Assembly: GCF_004216905.1 (NCBI RefSeq)
Contig: NZ_SGXJ01000001.1
Coordinates: forward strand, 1,054,001-1,118,000
Direction of reading: 5' to 3'
From: Kribbella sp. VKM Ac-2569
GTDB taxonomy: Bacteria > Actinomycetota > Actinomycetes > Propionibacteriales > Kribbellaceae
Length of the DNA: 64,000 nt
Under the pieces are notes generated by a model that saw only the letters and a program-made list of their open reading frames with translations, made no database searches and had not been told where the DNA came from. A program made the position numbers and the translations under genes. This document shows, piece after piece, positions 33,424 to 43,352 of this stretch; the first letter of the stretch is position 1; each line of letters begins with the position of its first letter.

Positions 33424-33480
33424 ACTGGGGACCCCCTATGGGGGCGGGGAACAGGAAATAGCCTGTCTCCAGACCCCAGT
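33424..33480. other. Compact three-stem folded element upstream of comEA
   Basis: P1: ACTGGGG 33424-33430 with CCCCAGT 33474-33480, 7 bp, perfect. P2: CCCCC 33432-33436 with GGGGG 33440-33444, loop TAT. P3: ACAGG 33451-33455 with CCTGT 33462-33466, extended by GG/CC pairs across an A-C mismatch. Only five or six bases are unpaired at the junction. It lies in the gene-free 33273-33568, about 150 nt upstream of comEA on the minus strand. It could be an RNA element on either strand; no known riboswitch consensus was recognised. I see nothing else in this gap. Confidence 0.4.
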
Positions 33481-33568
33481 AGCAGTTCCCAGCATCCGGT
33501 CCGAGGCGCGATGCGCACGCGCGGACTTCGCGCCGGCTATTGAGGGCCGGGCGGTCTGCTGGGGTCGG

Positions 33569-34978
33569 TCAGCCTCGTGGGTGGATTCGGGTGCTGTTGA
33601 TTGCTGCCAGTAGGAGCAGGGCCGCGGCTGAGCCGAGGCTGATTCGCAGGCCGGTGAGGAAGGTGTGCGGGTTGGCGATCAGGGCGCCGAAGACGGCGAT
33701 GGCGACTGCTCCGCCGATCTGGCGGAAGGTGTTGAACACGGCGCTGGCGGTTCCTGCACGCTCGGCCGCGACACCTTCGAGGACGACTCCGGTGATCGAG
33801 GGCATGGCCAACGATCCGCCGGCGCCGATCGGCACGACGCAGAGGGCGGTCACGACCGGCGACTCCAGCGGTGCCGTGAGGAGCAGGGCCAGGAGTCCGG
33901 CGGTCATCGACAGCAACCCGGCCACGACCGGGACCCGCGCTCCGAACCGGTTGGTGACCGGGCCGCTGGCGAGATTCCCGGCGATCGCGAAGAAAGCGGA
34001 GGGCAAGAACGCCAGTCCGGCGTGCAGCGGCGACAATCCGAGGTGCTGCTGGAGGAACAGACTGACGACGAACACGTTGCCGTAGTTGCCGACCATGAAG
34101 GCGAACCCGACGGGCAGGGCCAGCCGGAAGCCGCGCGCCCGGAACAGTTCCAGCGGCATCATCGGGTGCCGGCCACGGGCCTGAACGGCCAGGAAGGCGG
34201 CGAGCGTGATCACGGCGATCGCGAGCGCGGCGACGACGGTGGGTTGGGTGAACCCACGATGGCCGCCTTCGATGAGTCCGTAGACCAGGGTGGACAAGGC
34301 AACGACGGCGAGGAGCTGGCCGGCCCAGTCGAACCGGGACGGTCGGGTGGGCGAGGCGGCCACCGCGACCAGGAAGGCGACCATGCCGGCGCAGACGGGC
34401 AGGTTGATCGTGAAGACCCACCGCCAGTCGAGAGTCGTGAGCAGCCCGCCGAGAGGTTGTCCGACCAGTCCGGCGACGGCGCCGCCGACCGCCCAGACGC
34501 CGAGCGCACTGGCTCGGCGTCGTGGGTCGGGGAACGCTTCACGCACCAGGGCCATCGACGCCGGCAGCATGATCGCCGCGGCAGCGCCTTGCGCGCAGCG
34601 GGCGGCGACCAGTACGCCGATCGTGGGCGCGGCCGCACAGGCGGCCGAGGCCAGTCCGAACCCGACGATGCCCGCGCCGAGAGCCTTCTTCGCGCCGATC
34701 CGATCCGCCAGGTTGCCCGCGAACAGCAGCAGCGCGGCGAACAAGAGGGTGTAGCCGTCGATCGTCCACTGCTGGCCGGTCGTTCCGCCGCCGAGCTCGG
34801 TCCTGATCCGGGACAGGGCGACGTTGACGATCGAAATGTCCAGCGTGATCAGGAAGAAGCCCAGCGAGGCGATCGTGATGACGATCCGCGCGTGCGGCGC
34901 ATCTGCGCTGGCTGATCCAGCTACCGGCGGTACCCCGTCCTCGGTCGAGTGGCTCGGCACTGCGTCGGTACGTGGCAA
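33569..34978 (-). CDS. MFS drug exporter (DHA2 family)
   Basis: 469 aa with about 14 hydrophobic segments. TLDISIVNVALSRIRTEL near residue 45 is the DHA2 motif D1, and LADRIGAKKALGAG is the loop 2-3 motif A. VGQPLGGLLTTLDWRWVFTI (motif C and following) and FNTFRQIGGAVAIAVFGALI near the C-terminus are typical of EmrB/QacA-like exporters. The start shown is TTG at 34978; an in-frame GTG a few codons later is possible. It stands alone, 146 bp downstream of degV on the same strand. No regulator is adjacent. Confidence 0.85.
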   Translation of the reverse strand: MPRTDAVPSHSTEDGVPPVAGSASADAPHARIVITIASLGFFLITLDISIVNVALSRIRTELGGGTTGQQWTIDGYTLLFAALLLFAGNLADRIGAKKALGAGIVGFGLASAACAAAPTIGVLVAARCAQGAAAAIMLPASMALVREAFPDPRRRASALGVWAVGGAVAGLVGQPLGGLLTTLDWRWVFTINLPVCAGMVAFLVAVAASPTRPSRFDWAGQLLAVVALSTLVYGLIEGGHRGFTQPTVVAALAIAVITLAAFLAVQARGRHPMMPLELFRARGFRLALPVGFAFMVGNYGNVFVVSLFLQQHLGLSPLHAGLAFLPSAFFAIAGNLASGPVTNRFGARVPVVAGLLSMTAGLLALLLTAPLESPVVTALCVVPIGAGGSLAMPSITGVVLEGVAAERAGTASAVFNTFRQIGGAVAIAVFGALIANPHTFLTGLRISLGSAAALLLLAAINSTRIHPRG

Positions 34979-35124
34979 GGCATCCCACTCTGCGCACAGT
35001 TGCGCGGTCGGTCTCGATACATCAGGTCGCGTACTGAGTCTGCCAAATTCGTTCGCGACGAGGCAGGTACTGCGATTACCCCGCTGCGGCGGATGCCCGC
35101 GCTGCCGCCCTGGTGGCGCGGGGG

Positions 35125-35967
35125 CTAGTAGGGGCTTACTACTACGGCTAGGAGGCCGGGGCCTACGTGGGCTCCTATTACGGCGCCTACTTCTCGGAGG
35201 ACTATTTCGTCGGCTCGGGGGAGGCGGGTGGCCAGGTCGTCGGCCAGGGTTTGGGCTTTTTCCAGGTTGGCCAGGTGGTGGACGGCGATCTGGACGGGGG
35301 TGTCGCCGGCGCGTTGGACGGCGATGTCGGCGAGGCGGGCGATGGCTCGGCTGGAGGTGCGGACCTTTTCCAGCGGGACGATTCGGCCGCCGCTGATGGT
35401 GAGCAGTGGCTTGACCGCTAGCGCCGTACCGAGGAGGGCCTGGGCGGCGCCGATGCGGCCGCCGCGGCGGAGGTATTCGAGGGTGTCCACGTAGAAGTAC
35501 GACGAGATGGACTTCATCCGGGCCCGGGCGGCGGCTTCGACCGCGATGGCGTCCTCTCCGGCGGCGGCTGCGGCGGCCGCGGCGAGGACCGGGAACCCGA
35601 GGCCCATGCCGAGCGAGCGGGAGTCGACCACGTGGACCGGGATCGGCGATTCCTTGGCGCCGATCATCGCGGCCTCGAACGTGCCGGACATGTCACCGGA
35701 CAGGTGGATCGAGACGATCGCCTCGGCACCGTCCGCGGCGCACGCGGCGTACATGTCGGCGAACGTGTGGGGCGCCGGTCGGCTGGTCGAGACCGGTGTG
35801 AACGTCCTCAGCGCCTCCGCGACCGCGTCCGCCGAGGTGGCGCCGTCGTCGTACGAGGTCCCGCCGATCACGACCTGGAGCGGTACGACGGTCAGCGGGT
35901 GGCGGAGCAGCTCGTGCGTGGACAGACCGGCCGTGGAGTCGGTGACGACCTGCACGCGGGCTGCCAT
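35125..35967 (-). CDS. DegV-family fatty-acid-binding protein
   Basis: 280 aa. DegV proteins bind a fatty acid and, in FakA/FakB systems, present it for phosphorylation. Family features are VTDSTAGLSTHEL at the N-terminus, VSTSRPAPHTF with the lipid-head-contacting Ser-Arg-Pro, IVSIHLSGDMSGTFEAA, and VVDSRSLGMGLGF. The C-terminal EVGAVIGAHVGPGLLAVVVS completes the family pattern. No fakA-like kinase is next to it. ATG at 35967 lies back to back with the PNPOx-like gene, leaving only about 53 bp for both promoters. Confidence 0.9.
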   Translation of the reverse strand: MAARVQVVTDSTAGLSTHELLRHPLTVVPLQVVIGGTSYDDGATSADAVAEALRTFTPVSTSRPAPHTFADMYAACAADGAEAIVSIHLSGDMSGTFEAAMIGAKESPIPVHVVDSRSLGMGLGFPVLAAAAAAAAGEDAIAVEAAARARMKSISSYFYVDTLEYLRRGGRIGAAQALLGTALAVKPLLTISGGRIVPLEKVRTSSRAIARLADIAVQRAGDTPVQIAVHHLANLEKAQTLADDLATRLPRADEIVLREVGAVIGAHVGPGLLAVVVSPY

Positions 35968-36020
35968 GCAGCGAGGTTACCGGACAGTTAATGTCCCAGC
36001 GCAGTGCCAAACTCCACAAT

Positions 36021-36539
36021 ATGAAGGAGACAGGGACCGAAGTCACACAGTTACAAGCGCTCCTCGACGCGGCGTACGAGCGGTCGACCGAGCATCTGCG
36101 GAACATCATCACCGGACCGCGACGGCTGGACGCCGGGGAACTGGTGCGGGTTCTGACCGGGATGTGCACCCTGAACCTGGCCACCGTGACCGCGCACGGC
36201 GAGCCGCGGATCAGTGCGGTGGACGGGCACTTCCTGCACGCGCGGTGGGTGTTCACGACGTCGGCGTCGGCGGCCAAGGCTCGGCACCTGAAGAAGCGGC
36301 CGGCGGCGAGCATCTCGTACGTCGACGGCGAGCGGATCGGGGTGTTCAGCCACGGGAACGTCGAGTTCCTGACCGCGGATCACCCGGATTTCGCGGAGAT
36401 CGAGGAGCACCTCACCAACCACTACGGCAGCTCGCCGTCGAGCTGGGCCGACGACATCGTCTACTGCCGCCTCCAGCCCTCGTGGATGGTCGGCTACGCG
36501 TTCGACAAGGCGGCGGTGCTGGACACACCAGCGAGGTGA
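36021..36539 (+). CDS. Pyridoxamine 5'-phosphate oxidase-like flavin/F420-binding protein
   Basis: 172 aa from the ATG at 36021; an ATG at 35991 would add 10 residues that look non-conserved. Neither has a clear Shine-Dalgarno. The split-barrel core reads MCTLNLATVTAHGEPRISAV, TSASAAKARHLKKRPAASIS, and VDGERIGVFSHGNVEFLTAD. It belongs to the PNPOx-like superfamily that binds FMN, heme or F420; the partner molecule is unknown. The stop codon lies inside the left arm of the terminator at 36531-36572. Divergent from degV. Confidence 0.75.
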   Translation: MKETGTEVTQLQALLDAAYERSTEHLRNIITGPRRLDAGELVRVLTGMCTLNLATVTAHGEPRISAVDGHFLHARWVFTTSASAAKARHLKKRPAASISYVDGERIGVFSHGNVEFLTADHPDFAEIEEHLTNHYGSSPSSWADDIVYCRLQPSWMVGYAFDKAAVLDTPAR

Positions 36540-36572
36540 AGGCCACCCCTCCCGGGACCTTCACCTCGCTTT
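36531..36572 (+). terminator. Terminator overlapping the PNPOx-like stop codon
   Basis: GCGAGGTGAAGG at 36531-36542 and CCTTCACCTCGC at 36558-36569 form a perfect 12-bp stem with a 15-nt loop, followed by TTT at 36570-36572. The TGA at 36537-36539 sits in the left arm. Confidence 0.85.
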
Positions 36573-37168
36573 GGTTGTGCCGGGCTACTGACGTCCCCTG
36601 TGCGTCACCAGCCCGGCTCGTCCTGCTGACTCCCCCTGGTTGTCAGCCGAAGTTGGTGGGTCCTCGGCGAGCTACTCCCCGTATCCGGCTCCGTGAGAAC
36701 CGGCCTGACCGCGAGCTCGTCGAGGTCCCGGGAGGTCCCAGCGGCCGGCCCGCCGGCGGGTGACCAAACCCACCGGTTTACCCGCACCAGCCGGATCGCG
36801 ACACTCGTCCCCTGTCTCGTGTGCCTGATCCTGTGCTGGGACCCCGCCCCGGAAGCAGTGCCCTGACGGTGCACCGCGCCCGGTACAGGCAGGACAGATC
36901 CACACTCCACAGCACTCCGGAGCTCTCGGCCGCCGGTCGGCGCCCCCACCAACCAGCCACCGGAGGCCCTCCGCGTCGCCTTCGCCGGGCTAGGCAGTTG
37001 AGCGGTTCGCCATGGCCTCTTCATGGTTCACCACCCTTTCGCTGCCCGTTTCCGGTGTCGGTCTCTGCTTCGTGGAACCTGCCCTACGGCTGTAATTCTT
37101 TGTCCGGCAGCCATGTCAGGACGAGGCAGAACAACCGGCAGTTACCCGGCAGCTTCAGCAGATCCGCG
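36573..37168. other. Gene-free block, possible relic of a mobile element
   Basis: About 600 bp with no protein that I recognise in either direction. Open frames here lack Shine-Dalgarno sequences and normal codon use, and the stretch near 37080-37110 is unusually AT-rich. On the minus strand 36680-36715 contains CCGGTTCTCACGGAGCCGG, a 7-bp hairpin with one G-T pair, followed by ATACGGGG. This recalls, but does not match, the GAGCCGGAT-CGG hairpin of bacterial group II introns. No intron boundary, reverse transcriptase or terminal repeat was found. It ends at the stop of the XRE/NB-ARC gene. Confidence 0.3.
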
Positions 37169-39772
37169 TCATAAAAGCGGCGAAGAAAGCGCAGCGAGTA
37201 CGTCGCTGGCCAGTCGCTGTACGGCGGCGGACGGGTCCGGCTCCGGCCACCCGTCCGCGACCGATGCGCTCTCGCAGGACTCCTGCAGGACCGCCCACGC
37301 GGTCGGCAGCATCGGCGGGTCCATCGACTGCTGCCACGCCAGCAGCTGGCCGCACACAGCGTCTCCCGCCTCCGAGCGCCCCAGTGCGTGCAGCACCGCC
37401 ACAGCTTCCGGCAGTACTTCGAGCAGGTAGACGACCCGCCCTTCGAGCAGCAACCGATTGAGCGCGTCCAGGATCGTCACCCGCGCCTGCTCGGCCTCAC
37501 CGGCGGCACGAGCCAGCCGGGACCGGTAGAGCATCACCAGGTAGTCGAAGTACCCACGGTGGCCGCGGATGTCGGCGTCGGCCTGGTCAAGCAGCGCCCG
37601 CGCCTCGTCGTACCGGCCGTCGTGGTACTCCACCATCGCGAGGCACCCGGCGACCTTGGTGCGCTCCGGGTCGTCCGACGCCTGGCTGTCGCGTGCGAGC
37701 TGTGCCCAGTGACGGGCGCCGGACAGGTTCCCCAGCTCGAGGTCGACGCGGCTGAGCGCCATGTACGCGATCTCGTCCGGGTAGACGCCCGGATTGATCA
37801 GTGCGGCCTCCCACGCAAGCAGGAGCTCCTTGGCCTCCACCAACCGACCCCACCGCAGCAACGCCAGCCCACAGGTCGCCTGCACGGTGGCAGACCGCTG
37901 TACGTCGCCATGCTTGCGAGCGTCATCTACCAGCGCCGGGATCTCGGCCAGGCTCTGTGTATCGAGCAGGTGCGACCCGGACGACACCCAGCCGCCCCTG
38001 GCGACCAGGCCCATCTCTGTCTCACCCGGGATCCGCGTACGCGCCTCCTCGTAGTGCCGACGAGCACCACGGATGTCACCGGTCAGACTGGACAGTCGAC
38101 CCGCGATGGCGAGCAGCCGCCCGCTCGTCTCCTTGTCGGACACGTTCTCGGCGCACAGCGTCGCCCACCGGATCCCGCTCTCGGCGACACTCGCCTGGTA
38201 CTGCCACGCGATCCGGAACCCGAGCACGATCCGCGCCGCGGTGTCCCACTCCCCCAGCTCGCCCGCCCGATCCAGCGCAACCTCGAACAGCGCCGAGTTC
38301 GCATGCGCCGCCCGGTACCGCCGATCGCGGTCCGGTGAGGACCACGCACCCTCGAGCCCCGAGACGTACGTCGTGCACCACTCGACCGCCCGGTTGCGGA
38401 ACTCTGTGAGGTCGTCGCCCTGTGACGACAGCCCGGCGTACGCGTGCTCCCGGATCGTCTCCAGCAGCTTGTACCGCGCGCCGTACAACTGCTCGAACTC
38501 GTGCACCGGCTGCAGCAGCGACTTCTCCACCAGCTCGGCGAGCAGCATCGGTACGTCGCTCTCGTCGATCGGAACGCCCGTGCAGACACCCGCGACAGCC
38601 TCGAGCGTGAACGGTGAACCGAGAACCGAGGCCCGGTACAGCAGCTGCCGCGCTGGGTCCGAGAGCGCATCGACGCTCCACGCGATCGTGTCGGCCAGCG
38701 TCCGCTGATGCGGCGCACCGAACCGCCGCGGCCCGGACAGCAACCGGAACCGGTCGTCGAGCGCAGCGAGAATCGCCTCCACCGACAGCGACCCTGCCCG
38801 CGCGGCCGCGAGCTCCAGCGCGAGCGGCAGACCGTCCAGTCGCCTGACGAGCCGCGCCACAGTCGAGGCATTCGAAGGGGCCAGTGTGAAGCCCGGCCGC
38901 ACCCGCGCGACGCGGCGGCAGAACATCTCGACCGCCGGTGACGCCGCGATCGCCTCGAAGTCCTCGTCGTTCGCCGGTACGCCGAGCACCTGCACCCGAC
39001 GTACCACCTCGTCCGGCAGGCCGAGCGGGATCCGGGACGTGACCAGCACACCGATCCCCGGGAAGCTGCGGACCATCCGGTTGGCGACTGTCGCGACACC
39101 GTCGAGGACGTGCTCGGCGTTGTCCTCGACGATGACCAGGTCGCCGGGCCGGCGTCCGGACAGTACGTCGTCGAGGTCCGACGTACCCGGGGCTGTGCCG
39201 AAGGCATCCAGGATCGCCGACGGTACGGCGGCATCGCGCTGGACAGTGGTGAGGTCGACGACCACGACGGTCGTGTCGGCGCCGGAGAACCGGTCTGCCG
39301 CGGCGAGCGCCAGCTCGGTCTTGCCGACCCCGCCGGGACCGACGAGCGTGACGAGCCGGTTCTGCCGCAGCAGCGACTCGAGCTCGAACAGCTCCTGCTC
39401 ACGACCGACCAGACCGTCAGGAATCGGGCGGGTGCCACGCCAGCGCAGACCGGTCGGTACGGCGTCCGCGACCGAGACGACCGGCGGCGATGGCGCCACC
39501 GCCCGTACGACGGGACGCATCGAGCCATGCCCCGCGGTGGCGAGGAAGTGATCGGTGTCGTCAGGCCGCAGGCCGAGCGCCGAGGCGAGCAGGCGGACGG
39601 AGTCCTTGCGCGGGCGCGCGACCCGGCCGGCCTCCATCTCGCGGATCGACCGGACACTCAGCCCGGCCCGGTCGGCCAGCTCCTCCTGGGAGAGGCCGGC
39701 CTGGACCCTCAAGTCGAGCAACAGATCGGCGAATCCTCGCCGACCGTCCGCCCGGCCATCCGTGTCCGACAC
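37169..39772 (-). CDS. XRE-NB-ARC-TPR (STAND) regulator
   Basis: 867 aa. An XRE helix-turn-helix is at about 15-75 (LRVQAGLSQEELADRAGLSV, REMEAGRVARPRKDS). After a linker the STAND ATPase begins at about 118 (LVGREQELFELESLLRQ) with P-loop VGPGGVGKTEL near 143-153, Walker B VIVEDNAEHVL near 220, and the SRIPLGL sensor. Winged-helix and about ten TPR-like helical pairs fill 430-860. This is the AfsR/MalT-like architecture in which ligand binding by the TPR part releases the ATPase and DNA-binding parts. Target genes are unknown. GTG start at 39772 with GAGGGG upstream. An 18-bp palindrome lies at 39806-39823. Confidence 0.85.
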   Translation of the reverse strand: MSDTDGRADGRRGFADLLLDLRVQAGLSQEELADRAGLSVRSIREMEAGRVARPRKDSVRLLASALGLRPDDTDHFLATAGHGSMRPVVRAVAPSPPVVSVADAVPTGLRWRGTRPIPDGLVGREQELFELESLLRQNRLVTLVGPGGVGKTELALAAADRFSGADTTVVVVDLTTVQRDAAVPSAILDAFGTAPGTSDLDDVLSGRRPGDLVIVEDNAEHVLDGVATVANRMVRSFPGIGVLVTSRIPLGLPDEVVRRVQVLGVPANDEDFEAIAASPAVEMFCRRVARVRPGFTLAPSNASTVARLVRRLDGLPLALELAAARAGSLSVEAILAALDDRFRLLSGPRRFGAPHQRTLADTIAWSVDALSDPARQLLYRASVLGSPFTLEAVAGVCTGVPIDESDVPMLLAELVEKSLLQPVHEFEQLYGARYKLLETIREHAYAGLSSQGDDLTEFRNRAVEWCTTYVSGLEGAWSSPDRDRRYRAAHANSALFEVALDRAGELGEWDTAARIVLGFRIAWQYQASVAESGIRWATLCAENVSDKETSGRLLAIAGRLSSLTGDIRGARRHYEEARTRIPGETEMGLVARGGWVSSGSHLLDTQSLAEIPALVDDARKHGDVQRSATVQATCGLALLRWGRLVEAKELLLAWEAALINPGVYPDEIAYMALSRVDLELGNLSGARHWAQLARDSQASDDPERTKVAGCLAMVEYHDGRYDEARALLDQADADIRGHRGYFDYLVMLYRSRLARAAGEAEQARVTILDALNRLLLEGRVVYLLEVLPEAVAVLHALGRSEAGDAVCGQLLAWQQSMDPPMLPTAWAVLQESCESASVADGWPEPDPSAAVQRLASDVLAALSSPLL

Positions 39773-39805
39773 AGCCCGTCACCCCTCTGAAGGCCTCACG
39801 TTCCT

Positions 39806-39823
39806 GTCACAACATAGCGTGAC
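39806..39823. promoter_or_regulatory. Possible operator/promoter of the STAND regulator
   Basis: GTCAC at 39806-39810 and GTGAC at 39819-39823 flank AACATAGC. On the minus strand the spacer gives TATGTT, a poor -10. It lies 34-51 bp upstream of the regulator's start, so it may be its own XRE-bound operator. Confidence 0.35.
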
Positions 39824-39943
39824 GGACGGGAACTTGCCGGAGGTGATCGGCGTGCGGGATGCGGCCTGGGTCACACAATTCGTTGACTTCGGCAACGGAT
39901 TCGACGGCCCGGAGAAATCCCTGCGAACTCAGAAATGCATGTT

Positions 39944-40138
39944 TCAAGCAGTCGCGCGAACCGAGCTGGATTCATTTTCGGCGGCGTACAGAGAAAGGAT
40001 GCCGGCCCAGTCGTCGATCCGGGCGCGGGTATCCGCGCGGCCGGAGTCGGCATTCAGCAGGCTGCCGTCGGAAATGCCACGGGTGGCGCGAACCAGGAGC
40101 TCGGTGGTGACGTCGCGCAGCGTGTCAAGGGCAGCCAT
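39944..40138 (-). CDS. Small hypothetical protein
   Basis: 64 aa, not recognised. Codon use is actinobacterial (third positions mostly G/C), unlike the flanking stretches. The sequence MAALDTLRDVTTELLVRATR to LYAAENESSSVRATA predicts two short helices, no membrane span and a net acidic charge. No clear Shine-Dalgarno upstream. It sits alone in the 39773-40239 gap between the STAND regulator and yjbQ, where the rest of the sequence is AT-richer and shows no gene. It could be a real small protein or a remnant. Confidence 0.4.
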   Translation of the reverse strand: MAALDTLRDVTTELLVRATRGISDGSLLNADSGRADTRARIDDWAGILSLYAAENESSSVRATA

Positions 40139-40239
40139 GGCGACAATTCAAGCGGAGCCGTGTTTCGCAAACGTAACGCGATCGGCAACATCACGATAAG
40201 TCACGAAAGACCTGGAAATACTTGTTACCAGGTAGTCCA

Positions 40240-40644
40240 TTAACCGGCCAGGAACGACAACCGGACATGCCGGTCGGGATTGTCGCGATTGGTGTCGACC
40301 AGACAGATCGATTGCCAGGTACCGAGCGTCAGCCGGCCCCTCAGCACCGGCACGGTCGCGTACGGCGGAATCAGGGCCGGCAGCACGTGGTCGCGACCGT
40401 GTCCGGGCGACCCGTGCCGGTGCTGCCACTCGAAGTCCCGCGGCAGCAGGTCCCCGAGCACGGCCAGCAGATCGAGGTCGCTGCCGGCGCCGGTCTCGAG
40501 GATCGCGACACCGGCGGTCGCATGCGGCACGAATACGTGCAGCAGGCCGTCACCGCGACCGGAGACGAACTGTTCACACCGGCTCGTGAGGTCGAGGACG
40601 ACCTCACGAGCACCGGTATGAATATCCAGGACGACCGAATCCAT
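40240..40644 (-). CDS. yjbQ: YjbQ (UPF0047) family protein
   Basis: 134 aa, the usual length. Conserved motifs are VFVPHATAGVAILETGAGSD with the metal-liganding His, DLDLLAVLGDLLPRD, HRHGSPGHGRDHVLPALI with further ligand His residues, and GTWQSICLVDTNRDNPDR. Family members have weak thiamine-phosphate synthase activity in vitro; the physiological role is not settled. It lies 12 bp downstream of leuS on the same strand and is probably cotranscribed. Confidence 0.88.
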   Translation of the reverse strand: MDSVVLDIHTGAREVVLDLTSRCEQFVSGRGDGLLHVFVPHATAGVAILETGAGSDLDLLAVLGDLLPRDFEWQHRHGSPGHGRDHVLPALIPPYATVPVLRGRLTLGTWQSICLVDTNRDNPDRHVRLSFLAG

Positions 40645-40656
40645 CAGGCTCCAGAA

Positions 40657-43137
<2,481 letters not shown>

Positions 43138-43200
43138 GGTCCTACTCCATACTTCGTGTGTTTGTTGAGCCTAAATGTGCCAGAAGGCACCCCTGGACAT

Positions 43201-43225
43201 AAAAAAGCCCCTCGCACAGGAGGGG
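43201..43225 (-). terminator. Attenuator-type terminator in the leuS leader
   Basis: Read on the minus strand: CCCCTC (43225-43220), loop CTGTGC, GAGGGG (43213-43208), then C and six T residues (43206-43201). It lies between the leader peptide stop and leuS, 64 nt before the leuS GTG. A terminator placed before, not after, a gene implies conditional readthrough. Confidence 0.75.
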
Positions 43226-43268
43226 ACGCCGCACTGACCGGCGCTTCGGCGCCTGGATGCCAGCACGG

Positions 43269-43295
43269 CTAACTAAGGAGCAGGCTCACTCGCAT
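43269..43295 (-). CDS. leuS leader peptide MRVSLLLS
   Basis: Codons ATG CGA GTG AGC CTG CTC CTT AGT TAG give eight residues with three consecutive leucines read by different codons. The ATG is 6 nt after TATTCT, so the transcript probably starts at the ATG (leaderless). It is followed by hairpins CTGGCATCCAG and GGCGCCGAAGCGCC and then the terminator at 43201-43225. This is the layout of classical amino-acid attenuation, in which a ribosome waiting for leucyl-tRNA changes the downstream fold. Confidence 0.65.
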   Translation of the reverse strand: MRVSLLLS

Positions 43296-43301
43296 GGAGT
43301 C

Positions 43302-43307
43302 AGAATA
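43302..43307 (-). promoter_or_regulatory. -10 box of the leuS leader promoter
   Basis: TATTCT on the minus strand (TANNNT), six bases (GACTCC) before the leader ATG. The -35 region would fall inside the upstream S1 protease terminator and is poorly conserved. Confidence 0.5.
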
Positions 43308-43310
43308 GCA

Positions 43311-43346
43311 CCGGTGCCGCGACGTACCGAGACGCCGCGGCACCGG
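43311..43346 (-). terminator. S1 protease terminator hairpin
   Basis: CCGGTGCCGCG at 43311-43321 and CGCGGCACCGG at 43336-43346 are perfect 11-bp inverted arms with a 14-nt loop, starting 7 bp after the S1 protease stop. No T run. It separates the protease from the leuS leader promoter. Confidence 0.65.
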
Positions 43347-43352
43347 GTGCGG

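Noticed and set aside
36605-37024. 139-codon minus-strand frame in the gene-free block
   Set aside because: No ribosome site and atypical codon use; kept only as part of the possible mobile-element relic.
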